Positions 8,429-16,866 of a stretch of DNA of 64,000 bases are shown in pieces. The first letter of the stretch is position 1; each line of letters opens with the position of its first letter. The stretch comes from Fen-178 sp963722575 (lineage in GTDB: Bacteria > Acidobacteriota > Terriglobia > Bryobacterales > Bryobacteraceae), in assembly GCA_963722575.1 (NCBI GenBank), contig CAVRNR010000005.1, positions 682,001-746,000 of the forward strand, read 5' to 3'. Under the pieces are notes generated by a model that was not told the origin of the DNA, did not search any database, and saw only the letters and a list, made by a program, of their open reading frames with translations. Made by a program: the position numbers and the translations under genes.

Positions 8429-9220
8429 CTATTCCTTCTTGGCGGCCGGCGGCGGTTCCGGAACCACCCCCTCAAAATGAACCGTCGAATCGCTGCGGTA
8501 CTCCCGGCAACCGGAGAACTCAATCACGTTTCTCTGCCGCCCGCCGTAAGAATCGGTGACCGTCACTTCCGAGGAATGCGGCAACAGCGGATTCGAGGAA
8601 CCGATGCGCGTCCGCGCGTAGGCGATGGTGGTGACGATATCGCGGACTTTCAACTCCGCCGGCAGATCAACGTCGTGTTGCTCGATGCGCAGCAAATCCA
8701 GGGATTGCGGATCCACCCAAAACGCGCCCCGCACGCCGACTGATGCCTTCACTCCGCGAGTCTGGACCTGGTAGGCATCGGACTGCGCCGGCACCTCAAA
8801 CTCGAACCGGAGCGGCTTTCGGCCCGACAGCCCCGCCTCCGAAGGCGCGGTGATCCACCCGGCATCACTCACGAAGAGGTTGTGCGGAGTGACGGAAAAG
8901 TCGCCGGTGCCGATCATCCCCGCGGTAACGAAGGCCGTTGGATCGTCGCCCTGAAACTGCGCCGCGCCTTTTCGCGCGAACAGCTCTTTGCCGCCCACCA
9001 CAGCCACCTCCAGGTGCAACGTGTCGAACGGCCTGACGGAGCGAGACAGCCGGTAACGCTCGACGGTTTCCAGGCAGGCGTAGTCGGGAATGTGCTCGAA
9101 GGTGGCGCGCCCGTGCTCTTTGACCCGCTCCAGCAGCAGCGCCCCTGGCGCCAGGTCCTGGCCGGGCAATTGGGCCGTCAGAAGAACGGCCAAAGCAAAA
9201 CCTACGGGCAGCAGTCTCAC
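8429..9220 (-). CDS. Secreted protein of unknown function (acidobacterial type)
   Basis: A 263-aa protein with a signal peptide (LLPVGFALAVLLTAQLPGQ) and no membrane segment after it. GTG 9220 is chosen because GGGAAGAAGAA lies just upstream and the signal peptide follows at once; the frame stays open to 9346 but the extra 42 residues are not signal-like. The stretch FEHIPDYACLETVERYR is a recurring opening in secreted acidobacterial proteins of unknown function. The middle is rich in beta-strand patterns and there are no catalytic motifs; the tail is PEPPPAAKKE. It heads a minus-strand run with coaD and the aminotransferase. Confidence 0.7.
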   Translation of the reverse strand: MRLLPVGFALAVLLTAQLPGQDLAPGALLLERVKEHGRATFEHIPDYACLETVERYRLSRSVRPFDTLHLEVAVVGGKELFARKGAAQFQGDDPTAFVTAGMIGTGDFSVTPHNLFVSDAGWITAPSEAGLSGRKPLRFEFEVPAQSDAYQVQTRGVKASVGVRGAFWVDPQSLDLLRIEQHDVDLPAELKVRDIVTTIAYARTRIGSSNPLLPHSSEVTVTDSYGGRQRNVIEFSGCREYRSDSTVHFEGVVPEPPPAAKKE

Positions 9221-9407
9221 TTCTTCTTCCCCGCGATCTGCCGCTCGGTGAATGGCGAACGCGCGCCGCCGACCTCCTCTTAGGCGCTCAACGGTTTCGC
9301 CGCCGCCGAACCCTTTCATGATGCCTTCGTAGGGCGTCGATTGCAACTCCTAGGTCTGCCCTTTGGGTTTGCCCATTCGGAAATCACGACGCACTACACT
9401 AGTTCTT

Positions 9408-10394
9408 GTGAGTCTCCGAATCCTGGTTACGGGCGGCGCCGGATACATCGGCGCCCACACCGTGCGCCTGCTGCTCGAGCAGGGGCACAACGTCACGGTG
9501 GTGGACAATCTCTCCCGAGGGTATCGGCACAACGTGCCCGCCGCCCGCCTGCACGTGTTGGATCTTGCCGACACCGCCGCCCTGGCCGAACTCATGCGCG
9601 AAAAGCGGCCGCAGGCCGTCATCCACTTCGCCGCCTTCATCGCCGTGGGCGAATCCATGCGCGAGCCGGAGCGCTATTTCGCCAACAACGTGGGCGGCTC
9701 GCTTTCGCTCCTCACGGCCATGGTCGAGGCAGGCGTCCGGCACATGGTCTTTTCGTCCACGGCCGCGGTGTACGGGAATCCGCATACCAACCCGATTCTG
9801 GAGACCTTTCCCATCCAGCCGGTCAGCCCCTACGGCGAATCCAAGGTGATGGTAGAGACGCTGCTCGGCTGGTTCGACCGCATCCACCATCTGACCAGCG
9901 TCTCGCTGCGCTACTTCAACGCCTCGGGCGCCGACCCGGCGGGCCGTTTGGGCGAAGAGCACCAGCCCGAAACCCACCTGCTCCCCCTGCTGCTCCGCGC
10001 CGTGATTACGGGAAGCCCCATCACCGTTTTCGGCGACGATTACGACACCCCCGACGGCACCTGCATTCGCGACTACATCCACGTCGACGACTTGGCGCAG
10101 GCCCACATTCTAGCCGTGGAGTACCTGCTGGCCGGCGGCTCGACCGACCAGTTCAACGTAGGCACCGGAACCGGCCACACCGTAATGGAAATGATCCGGA
10201 TGGTGGAGCAAGTGACCGGCCGGAAGGTCCCGTACGTCGTCGGCCCGCGCCGCGAAGGCGACCCGCTGAGCCTGGTGGCCGCCGCAGGCAAACTGCGGAC
10301 CAAGCTGGCCTGGCGCCCGCAATACGCGGACCTGCGCACGATTGTCGAGCACGCCTGGAACTTCGCGAAAACCCGTCCGCCGGCCGAGCGATAG
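9408..10394 (+). CDS. galE: UDP-glucose 4-epimerase
   Basis: Interconverts UDP-glucose and UDP-galactose in the cytosol using bound NAD, feeding exopolysaccharide and glycolipid synthesis. The 328-aa protein starts VSLRILVTGGAGYIGAHT with the Rossmann motif GGAGYIG at 9-15. The catalytic set is S116/S117 in FSSTAAVYG and Y142-x3-K146 in SPYGESK. RYFNASGADP and RDYIHVDDLAQAH are classic GalE signatures. GTG 9408 is preferred over the upstream ATG 9363 because the family begins right at this point. It is divergent from the gene at 8429-9220 and monocistronic, converging with the gene at 10442. Confidence 0.93.
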   Translation: MSLRILVTGGAGYIGAHTVRLLLEQGHNVTVVDNLSRGYRHNVPAARLHVLDLADTAALAELMREKRPQAVIHFAAFIAVGESMREPERYFANNVGGSLSLLTAMVEAGVRHMVFSSTAAVYGNPHTNPILETFPIQPVSPYGESKVMVETLLGWFDRIHHLTSVSLRYFNASGADPAGRLGEEHQPETHLLPLLLRAVITGSPITVFGDDYDTPDGTCIRDYIHVDDLAQAHILAVEYLLAGGSTDQFNVGTGTGHTVMEMIRMVEQVTGRKVPYVVGPRREGDPLSLVAAAGKLRTKLAWRPQYADLRTIVEHAWNFAKTRPPAER

Positions 10395-10441
10395 CGGCAC
10401 ACGACTTGGCGTAGCGCCGGCGGCCGGCAAGAGCCGCGCCA

Positions 10442-11362
10442 CTACACCACCGGATCTCCGGGTTGCCCTTCGATCGTCGTGTTCTGGACCAGCCATCGCG
10501 CGTACCAAAGCCACACCCAGGGAATCGTCACGACTGGAATACTAAGGAGAATGGCAACCACGGTTCGCCAGAGAATCTGGAGCCCGACGCCGTGAAACCG
10601 CAGGGCAATATCGTTCCCTCGCGTGTTGCGTGCCATCCAGCGCCAGATCGCCGCCAGCACCCAGGCCCATCCGATAACCGTCAGGACGGAAAGAGTCAAC
10701 AGAATCTCCCACCCCAGCAGTTCCACATACGTTCCGAAAAACGAAAGCCCCCGGCTGGAGCTTAACTTCACGTGACCCACAATCCAGCGCAGGATGTTGA
10801 GGGTGCCCCACAGGCCAAGAAAATACATCGCGATGTCCAGCAGAACACCCTCCGGGGCGCGGATGTTCCATCTGAGGTCGGCCAATACACATAGAATCCA
10901 CCAGCCCAGAATCTGTCCGCCCCGGCCGGTAAAATCGGCTCTCGCATCGTCGCTGAATCTCAAATGGCGGCAGAACCAGCGGCACGCCCCCGCGAATATC
11001 CACGCGCCCGCGATCGCCAGGATGACGGATAGAATCCAAGCCAGCATCAGCCATGGTGATGGCGCATACCCGATCCATGGGGGCGAAACGCAGATGCACA
11101 AGATCCTGATGTTAATGGCCGGCGGCAGCGCGATTTTCACGTTCACCAGGGCCATCAGCAGCAGCCAAAGCAGCACTTGGAGCGGACTACCCCAGAAGTC
11201 CAGATGGACGACGTGGTGCCGCGGGCGAACCGGAAACCCACATCCGGAGCAGGCCCACGAGTCGTCGGCGAGATTCGCGGCGCACTTAGCCCAACTTCCG
11301 CAGTTGAGGTGACTCCGCAACTTTTTTTGGCCTGTTTTAAGGCTGCCGAACCCAGCGGACAA
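10442..11362 (-). CDS. Zinc-ribbon membrane protein (DUF898/YjgN-like repeats)
   Basis: An inner-membrane protein of up to 306 aa. A short N-terminal zinc-ribbon-like segment has four cysteines (LNCGSWAKCAAN, then WACSGCGFPV). Several hydrophobic segments follow, organised as repeats that each start with F-x-G and end in W-x-x-R or NT motifs, for example FHGVGLQILWRTVVAILL and FFGTYVELLGWEILLTL. This pattern resembles DUF898/YjgN, whose function is unknown. TTG 11320 would start two residues before the zinc ribbon and is as likely as ATG 11362. The IS element begins about 50 bases upstream and may have displaced its promoter. Confidence 0.6.
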   Translation of the reverse strand: MSAGFGSLKTGQKKLRSHLNCGSWAKCAANLADDSWACSGCGFPVRPRHHVVHLDFWGSPLQVLLWLLLMALVNVKIALPPAINIRILCICVSPPWIGYAPSPWLMLAWILSVILAIAGAWIFAGACRWFCRHLRFSDDARADFTGRGGQILGWWILCVLADLRWNIRAPEGVLLDIAMYFLGLWGTLNILRWIVGHVKLSSSRGLSFFGTYVELLGWEILLTLSVLTVIGWAWVLAAIWRWMARNTRGNDIALRFHGVGLQILWRTVVAILLSIPVVTIPWVWLWYARWLVQNTTIEGQPGDPVV

Positions 11363-11408
11363 GAGAGCCGTCTTTTGTTTCCATCACGCTGTTGCCGCGG
11401 CTGAGTTT

Positions 11409-13265
11409 CAGAGTTCCGAAAAGCCGATGTAGTGACGACCAACCCTCTTGAATCGGAGCCGTAGATCCGTAGTATGGAGCTATGTACGTGCGGCCCTGCT
11501 ATCGGAGGAAGGACGGCAAGCGCCACGCTTACTGGGCCCTGGTAGAGAGCTATCGCACCCAGCGCGGACCGCGGCAGCGCGTGGTGGCTTGGCTGGGCGC
11601 GATGGATGAACGTGGCCGCCTGGGAGTGAAGCGCTGTGCCGAAGGGAGGACCACCCAGCAGGGCAGCTTGTTTCTGGAGGCTCAGCCGGAATGGGTGGAA
11701 GTCGATGTGAAGCGGGTGCATGTCGAGCGCAGCCGGAAATTCGGCGGCCCCTGGCTGGGGCTGGAGCTGCTGCGCCGGCTGGATCTGGATCGCTTTCTGG
11801 AAGAGAAGCTGCCCCAAGGACGAGAAGAGATTCCCTGGCCGCTGATGGCGACAGTGCTGGTGCTCGGGCAACTGTGCGACCCCTCCAGTGAGTTGCACTG
11901 GGCAGAGCGGTTCTACGAATCCAGCGCGCTACCGGACCTGTTGAGTGTGCCGGTCGAGAAGGTCAACGAGGACCGCTTGTACCGGGCGCTGGATGCTTTG
12001 CTGCCGCACAAGCCGGCGCTGGAGAAACACCTGAAGGAGAAGCTGGGAGAGTTGTTCGAGCTGGACTACGATCTGCTGCTGTATGACGTGACCAGCACGT
12101 ACTTTGAAGGTCAGGCGGAGAAGAACTCGCAAGCGCAGCGGGGCTATTCGCGCGACCATCGGCCGGACTGCAAGCAAGTCAACATCGCCCTGGTAGTGAG
12201 CCGTTGCGGGATGCCGCTGGGCTACGAGATCTTCGCCGGCAATCGCAACGACGCCACCACGCTGGAAGAGATGGTCGGGCACATCGAAGGGCTCTATGGC
12301 CGGGCTAGCCGGATCTGGGTCATGGACCGCGGGATGGCGGGCGAGGACAACGTGGAGTTCCTGCGCGAAGGTGGGCGGCGCTACATCGTAGGGACGGCGA
12401 AGAACTCCATGCGCAAGTTCGAGCAGGAGTTGCTGAGCGAAGACTGGCGGTTGGTGCATGCGGGGCTGGAAGTTCGCATCACACCGGCGCCGGGCGGGGA
12501 GGAGGTTTTCATCCTGTGCCGCAGCGCGGAGCGGCGGGCCAAAGAGCAGGCCATGCACGAGCGTTTCGAGAAGCGCATTGAGGAAGGCCTCGGAAAGATC
12601 CAGACCAGTTGCCTGAAGAAGAAACAGAAGCCGGTGACGATCGCCACACGAGTGGGCCGGTTGCTGGGGCGGAACACGCGAGCGGCCGCGCTGTTCGAAG
12701 TGAAAGTGGAAACGGACGGCGGCGGGTTCGCTCGCCTGCGGTGGTCGAAGGTGGAAGCCTGGAGAGAGTGGGCGCGCTTGAGTGAGGGCTGTTACGTGCT
12801 GCGCAGCAACGTGACCGATTGGAGCCCGGAAGATCTGTGGCGGGCCTACATCCAGTTGACCGAGGCCGAGGCAGCGTTTCACATTCACAAGTCCGACCTG
12901 GGGATCCGCCCGGTGCGGCATCAGAAAGAAGATCGAGTGCAGGCCCACATCCTGGTTTGCTTTTTGGCCTATGTGCTCTGGAAGACTCTCGCCGCGAGTT
13001 GCCGCGAGGCGGGACTGGGAGACGAACCGAGGCAAGTGTTCGAGGCCCTGTCGGAGATCGCGATGGTCGATGTGGTGCTGCCGACCAGATCCGGGCAAGT
13101 GATCCGCAAGCGTTGCATCAGCCGGGCCACCGAGCACCAGCAGATCTTGCTCCAGCGGCTCGGCCTGAAGCTGCCCAGCGCACTGGAACGAGCGGCAATG
13201 TAGTGGAAACTCGCCCATGCGGCGCTTGAAAGCAAAGAGTTTATTCTTCCAACTGCGGAACTTGG
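11409..13265 (+). mobile_element. Insertion sequence, IS1634-type
   Basis: One complete transposase gene with short flanks. Candidate imperfect terminal inverted repeats are CAGAGTTCCGAA at 11409-11420 and TGCGGAACTTGG at 13254-13265 (9 of 12 positions pair). I see no convincing target-site duplication, so the exact ends are provisional. The reading frame is intact, so the element may be active. Confidence 0.6.
11482..13203 (+). CDS. IS1634 family (IS4 superfamily) DDE transposase
   Basis: A 573-aa cut-and-paste transposase. The N-terminus (DGKRHAYWALVESYRTQRGP) is typical of the IS1634 group. The DDE active site is visible as D202 in YDVTSTYFEG, D282 in WVMDRGMAGEDN, and E463 in LTEAEAAFHIHKSDL followed by the conserved RPVRHQKEDRVQAHI helix. 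Length is full for the family and no frameshift or internal stop is seen. Codon use is as GC-rich as the host, so the element is adapted to high-GC genomes. Confidence 0.93.
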   Translation: MYVRPCYRRKDGKRHAYWALVESYRTQRGPRQRVVAWLGAMDERGRLGVKRCAEGRTTQQGSLFLEAQPEWVEVDVKRVHVERSRKFGGPWLGLELLRRLDLDRFLEEKLPQGREEIPWPLMATVLVLGQLCDPSSELHWAERFYESSALPDLLSVPVEKVNEDRLYRALDALLPHKPALEKHLKEKLGELFELDYDLLLYDVTSTYFEGQAEKNSQAQRGYSRDHRPDCKQVNIALVVSRCGMPLGYEIFAGNRNDATTLEEMVGHIEGLYGRASRIWVMDRGMAGEDNVEFLREGGRRYIVGTAKNSMRKFEQELLSEDWRLVHAGLEVRITPAPGGEEVFILCRSAERRAKEQAMHERFEKRIEEGLGKIQTSCLKKKQKPVTIATRVGRLLGRNTRAAALFEVKVETDGGGFARLRWSKVEAWREWARLSEGCYVLRSNVTDWSPEDLWRAYIQLTEAEAAFHIHKSDLGIRPVRHQKEDRVQAHILVCFLAYVLWKTLAASCREAGLGDEPRQVFEALSEIAMVDVVLPTRSGQVIRKRCISRATEHQQILLQRLGLKLPSALERAAM

Positions 13266-13324
13266 GTTAGGACATCGCACGGCGCCCCTTACGATACCAC
13301 CATTGCTTCGCAGCCATGCTGCAC

Positions 13325-14371
13325 TCAGCGCGCCAGGCCGGCACGAACCGGGCGGAGGATCCCGGCGCCAATCTTCCCGTCCAGATTTTCATCCGGCGAG
13401 GCCACGTCGCCGCCGCCGAACCAGACGCGGATGACGCCGCCCGCCACCTCCACCGTGGGGTCGCAGACCACCTTCGCATCCCACGGCTGGTCGCCGCCGA
13501 AGACCACCGCGAGTTTCGCCCAGTGGACGCCGTCGGTGGAGCGCGCCAACCCCAGACGCCGGTTCTCCTTAGTGTCGCGGCCGGTGTAGAGGATCCAATA
13601 GAAGCCGTGCGAATTCCATACGGCCGGCTCGCCCAGACCGTTTTCGTCGAACGCGCCGGCGTCGCCCAGTTCCAGGACCGGGTTGCCGCGGAGCTTCTCC
13701 CAGCGGACGCCGTCGTTGGAACGCGCGACGCCCAGGCGCTGGCGGCGGGCGCGGTCCTGCCCGAGATAGAAGAGGTAGAAATACGGCTCGACGCGCACCA
13801 CGTCAGGATCGGCCACGCCGTACTCGTCCCAGCTCCCGTACGGCCCCGGTTCGAGCACGGGTTTCGGCTCCTTTCTCCAGGACCGCGTATCCACGGCGCG
13901 AGCCAGCCCGATGCGGGGCCTCTCCCTAGGGCCGGCCTGATACCAATACCAGAATTGGTTCTCATAAAAGAGCGCGGAGCCGTTGGCTGCGATGTAAGAC
14001 CCTTCCCAGGTCCGCCGATCGGGCGAGAGGATCACACCTTTCTTCTGCCAGTGAGTGCCGTCTTCAGAGACCGCCAGGCCCGTGCGCCACGTGCGCCCGT
14101 CGAAGCCGGAGTAAAGATTCAGGAGGGCCAGGGGGCGAGAGATTACGGATGGGTTGAGGACGTCGTCCGATTCCCAGCCGTCTCCGCCCGTAAGCACAGG
14201 CTCCGCCTGCGCCTCAAAAGCGAACGTCATGGTGGGATCGCCGCCCGAAACCGGCGGCAGCCTGAAATCGGCGTAGCGGCCACACCCCGATAAGGCAAGA
14301 AATCCGAGGAGCACGCAAGTGCTCGCCCCGGCCCCTGGCCCCTGTCTTCCTACCCCCGGCCCCTGTCTCAT
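13325..14371 (-). CDS. Lipoprotein with GH43/GH32-like five-bladed beta-propeller
   Basis: A probable outer-membrane or periplasmic lipoprotein of up to 348 aa. The hydrophobic stretch VLLGFLALSGCGRY contains a lipobox (LSGC), so mature protein starts at that cysteine. The rest has repeated glycosidase-propeller units (GLAVSEDGTHW, GLARAVDTRSW, GVARSNDGVRW, GLARSTDGVHW), each followed by acidic turns; VADPDVVRVEPYFYLFYLG matches the GH43/GH32 propeller core. Carbohydrate binding or hydrolysis is likely, but the catalytic acids cannot be assigned with certainty. ATG 14371 overlaps the kinase stop (ATGA). The first 17 residues (GPG repeats) come from a low-complexity tract, so the true start may be later, nearer the signal. 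Confidence 0.75.
   Translation of the reverse strand: MRQGPGVGRQGPGAGASTCVLLGFLALSGCGRYADFRLPPVSGGDPTMTFAFEAQAEPVLTGGDGWESDDVLNPSVISRPLALLNLYSGFDGRTWRTGLAVSEDGTHWQKKGVILSPDRRTWEGSYIAANGSALFYENQFWYWYQAGPRERPRIGLARAVDTRSWRKEPKPVLEPGPYGSWDEYGVADPDVVRVEPYFYLFYLGQDRARRQRLGVARSNDGVRWEKLRGNPVLELGDAGAFDENGLGEPAVWNSHGFYWILYTGRDTKENRRLGLARSTDGVHWAKLAVVFGGDQPWDAKVVCDPTVEVAGGVIRVWFGGGDVASPDENLDGKIGAGILRPVRAGLAR
14329..14367. repeat. CCCCTGGCCCC-type simple repeat
   Basis: Alternating CCCCTGGCC, CCCCGGCC and CCCCTGTC units at the kinase/propeller gene boundary. The same kind of tract is longer at 35946-36033. Read as protein it gives the GPG repeats at the start of the propeller lipoprotein frame. Confidence 0.6.
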
Positions 14372-15519
14372 TGCAGCGGTATCCGGAACTTCAGACCCGC
14401 CCCGCGGCCGGGGCGCGATTCCAATTGCAGGTCGGCATTCAGAGAACGCGCGCGCCGCTTCAGACTGGCGGGACCCAGCCGCAGCATCTCGAGCTCTTCC
14501 AGCGTGTAGGTTCCGGCGAAGTTGAAACCGTGGCCGTTGTCGTCCACCGAAATCTCCAGTCCGCGGTCGGTCTTTTCCATGGTCACGGCCACGCGCGTGG
14601 CGCCCGCGTGCTTCTGCACGTTGTGCAACGCTTCGCGAAGCATCTGCAAGACCTCGGCGGTCGCTTCCTGCGACACGCCGAGCGGGGTGTTGGTTCCCAG
14701 AAACGTCACCGGAATGCCGCTTTCCTTCTGAAAGGATTCGGCGGTGCGCCGGGCCGTGGCCACCAGGCTGGCGCCATCCACGTCCACCGGACGCATGCTG
14801 TGGAGGAACACGCGCAGGTCGTGGATCTGGGATTGCGCCAGCGTCTGCAACTCCATGAGGTCCTGCATGCCCGCACGGAAGTCGCGCTCGAGAAGCTTGC
14901 GCAGAATCTCAAGGCGCATTTGCAGACTGATGAAGCTCTGCAGCGGGCCATCGTGGAAGTCCGACGCGATGCGCTGGCTCTCCGTCTGGCGGGCTTTCTC
15001 CGCGTCCTTTCGCACTTCTTCCAACTTTTCGTTCAATTGCTCGAGGCGGGCTTCCCGGCGGCGTTTGTGCACCGCGAAACCGCAGGTCAGAACGCCCGCC
15101 ACCAGCACGGTGGGCTCCAGGCGCCCGATCCCGTCATAAGGCAGTACTGCGCAGAAGACCGCCGCCACGGCCACAACCACTACCACTTCCACGGGCCCGT
15201 AAAACGCCGCGGCTTCGGCTAGAAGATAGAGAAAATAAACGGAAGCCAGCCATAGGCGGCCGATGCCGAAGCTAACCAGGACCAGGAAGTAAACCGCGTC
15301 GCCGAACAGCGCCAGCAGGCCCAGTAGTCCGCCCAGCCTGATGCCGCGGATCGCCACGACGAGGCTGAAGACCAGGTACAGCAACAGCAGGCCATTGAAG
15401 AAGAAAAACGGAGCCGCGTGCGGCGGCCAAAAGTAGCCGCTGCCCAGGGTGACGGCTCCCAGCAGCACCCGCACCCACGCAATCTGACGCGGCCAGTCGA
15501 ACTTCAGCGAATACGGCAC
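14368..15519 (-). CDS. Sensor histidine kinase (NarL/DesK-type)
   Basis: A 383-aa inner-membrane kinase. Residues 15-150 hold about five or six hydrophobic helices with almost no periplasmic loop, so it probably senses a membrane or intramembrane signal. A short coiled coil (151-180) leads to the HisKA_3 dimerisation site with phospho-acceptor H189 in ASDFHDGPLQSF. The ATPase domain shows N300 in EALHNVQKHAGA and the G1 box DDNGHGF at 326-332. GTG 15519 is chosen because GGAAG lies 7 bases upstream and it clears the preceding stop at 15524. No response regulator gene is adjacent, so its partner is elsewhere. The downstream propeller gene overlaps by ATGA. Confidence 0.88.
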   Translation of the reverse strand: MPYSLKFDWPRQIAWVRVLLGAVTLGSGYFWPPHAAPFFFFNGLLLLYLVFSLVVAIRGIRLGGLLGLLALFGDAVYFLVLVSFGIGRLWLASVYFLYLLAEAAAFYGPVEVVVVVAVAAVFCAVLPYDGIGRLEPTVLVAGVLTCGFAVHKRRREARLEQLNEKLEEVRKDAEKARQTESQRIASDFHDGPLQSFISLQMRLEILRKLLERDFRAGMQDLMELQTLAQSQIHDLRVFLHSMRPVDVDGASLVATARRTAESFQKESGIPVTFLGTNTPLGVSQEATAEVLQMLREALHNVQKHAGATRVAVTMEKTDRGLEISVDDNGHGFNFAGTYTLEELEMLRLGPASLKRRARSLNADLQLESRPGRGAGLKFRIPLQ

Positions 15520-15523
15520 GTAA

Positions 15524-16060
15524 TCACTTCCGATACAGATAGAGCGTGTGGCTCCGGCCCTCGCCGTCATCGGCGATGTTTTCGACCTTTTCGGGCGTCC
15601 AGTTCCGGAATTCGAAATCGTGAGACACTACTCGAGCGCCTTTTTTCAGTTGCTTGTCCAGCAGCGGCTGGACTTTGGTATTGACCGGGTCGGGCAACAG
15701 GTAGACGGTGACCAGGTCGGCGGAGCTGTAGTTTTGCTTGAGCAGATCGCCATTGACGATGTGGGCGTTCTCTTCCAGTCCGAGCTTGCGGATCTTTTCG
15801 GTGCTCTGCCTCCAGAGGTCCGCATCCAACTCGATGCCCACGGCCTCGGCATGGAACTTCTGGGCAGCCATAATGACGATGCGGCCGTCGCCGGAGCCCA
15901 GGTCGAACACCTTCTCTCCCGCCTTCAGGCCGCCAAGCTCCAGCATCTTCTCGACGATGATCTCCGGCGTGGGATAGTAGGGCGCGAGCTTCTCGGCGTC
16001 CGTGTCTTGCGCCGCCAGCGGGACGCAACAGAGCATCGCAAGCAGGCAGAGTCTTCGCAT
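15524..16060 (-). CDS. Exported class I SAM-dependent methyltransferase
   Basis: A 178-aa protein that begins with a clear signal peptide (MRRLCLLAMLCCVPLAAQ) followed by a small Rossmann methyltransferase domain: YYPTPEIIVEKMLELGGL, motif I VFDLGSGDGRIVI at 51-63, and the acidic end of strand 2 in VGIELDAD. The layout resembles the FAM173/ATPSCKMT protein-lysine methyltransferase group. A SAM enzyme outside the cytoplasm is odd, since SAM is not expected in the periplasm; the signal might instead act as a membrane anchor with the domain facing inward. The stop is only 4 bases before the kinase start, so the two are cotranscribed. Confidence 0.8.
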   Translation of the reverse strand: MRRLCLLAMLCCVPLAAQDTDAEKLAPYYPTPEIIVEKMLELGGLKAGEKVFDLGSGDGRIVIMAAQKFHAEAVGIELDADLWRQSTEKIRKLGLEENAHIVNGDLLKQNYSSADLVTVYLLPDPVNTKVQPLLDKQLKKGARVVSHDFEFRNWTPEKVENIADDGEGRSHTLYLYRK

Positions 16061-16122
16061 AACCCTTACGTCAGTCGAACCGTAAACAATTTACCACCTT
16101 CTTCAACCACCAGTACCAGCAG

Positions 16123-16144
16123 TTTTCCACGCGACTGTGGAAAA
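16123..16144. other. Inverted repeat with DnaA-box-like arms
   Basis: TTTTCCAC and GTGGAAAA form perfect 8-base arms around a 6-base centre in the spacer between the pyrE-like gene and the methyltransferase gene. The right arm continues as TGTGGAAAA, one mismatch from a DnaA box, and TGTGAAAAT follows at 16149-16157. It may be an operator or a hairpin in the leader of the methyltransferase-kinase operon. There is no dnaA or dnaN nearby. Confidence 0.4.
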
Positions 16145-16240
16145 GCCTGTGAAAATGTGCCCTGCAACCGGGGGAAAACGCCGCGTCGTAACGGGTTTGA
16201 GACATTCTGCACCGAAATTCAGCAATTCGTGGTTCGTAAT

Positions 16241-16855
16241 TCAGATCCACACCTTTTCGAGGGGCAGACCGCGCTTGCACAGCGCGCACTCGGCGCCCGC
16301 GGCATAGTAGCGGGCCTCCAGTTTAGCCAGATAGTACAGCGGGAGAGAGCCGAAACCGAGGGTCTGCGGCGTCGGCTGGTAGATGATTGTCGCCAGCCCA
16401 ACCACGGTCGCTCCACGCGATTCCAACAGCGCCTTCAACTCCGTCAGTTGGGCGCCCGTGCGCAGGATATCGTCCACCATGACCACCTGCTCGCCGGCCT
16501 TGGGCTCCAGGTACTGCCGGAAACGGAGCGGCTCGGAATCGTGCTGGCGTTCGGCCCAATAGACCTGTTTGGCGCGCAATGCCTCGCATACGCCATAGGC
16601 CACCGGCAGGCCGCCGGTCGCCGGCGTGACGATCGAGAGATGCGGCACGATGGCCCGGATTTCCGGGTTGGCGCGCAACAGCCGGCTCAGACCCACCGAC
16701 AACATGCGCTGATACTGGTAGTAGCGCATGGCCAGCGGGACCTGCAAGTACTCGTTGGAATGCAAACCGGTAGGGTATTCGAAATGGCCGTCGCGCAGCG
16801 CGCCGGTTTCCCTCAGCACGCTTACGACCTCCTCTTCAGTCGGAATCAGGTGCAT
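16241..16855 (-). CDS. pyrE: Orotate phosphoribosyltransferase-like protein
   Basis: A 204-aa type I phosphoribosyltransferase, likely joining orotate and PRPP to give OMP in pyrimidine synthesis. The PRPP-binding motif is VVMVDDILRTGAQ with D128/D129; THE upstream loop TPATGGLPVAYG matches the pyrophosphate-binding region, and FEYPTGLHSNEYLQV is a typical PyrE opening. ATG 16855 has AAGGGG upstream and is preferred to the longer frame reaching 16942. The C-terminus has a C-x2-C pair (CALCKRGLPLEKVWI) that is not usual in PyrE and might bind metal. It follows the sugar-transferase gene by 11 bases, so it is probably the second gene of that operon; a related purine/pyrimidine PRTase role cannot be excluded. 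Confidence 0.78.
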   Translation of the reverse strand: MHLIPTEEEVVSVLRETGALRDGHFEYPTGLHSNEYLQVPLAMRYYQYQRMLSVGLSRLLRANPEIRAIVPHLSIVTPATGGLPVAYGVCEALRAKQVYWAERQHDSEPLRFRQYLEPKAGEQVVMVDDILRTGAQLTELKALLESRGATVVGLATIIYQPTPQTLGFGSLPLYYLAKLEARYYAAGAECALCKRGLPLEKVWI

Positions 16856-16866
16856 AGATGCCCCTT

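Noticed and set aside
16123..16157. Replication origin suggested by DnaA-box-like sequences
   Set aside because: Only two or three imperfect boxes, no dnaA/dnaN neighbourhood and no extended AT-rich unwinding element.
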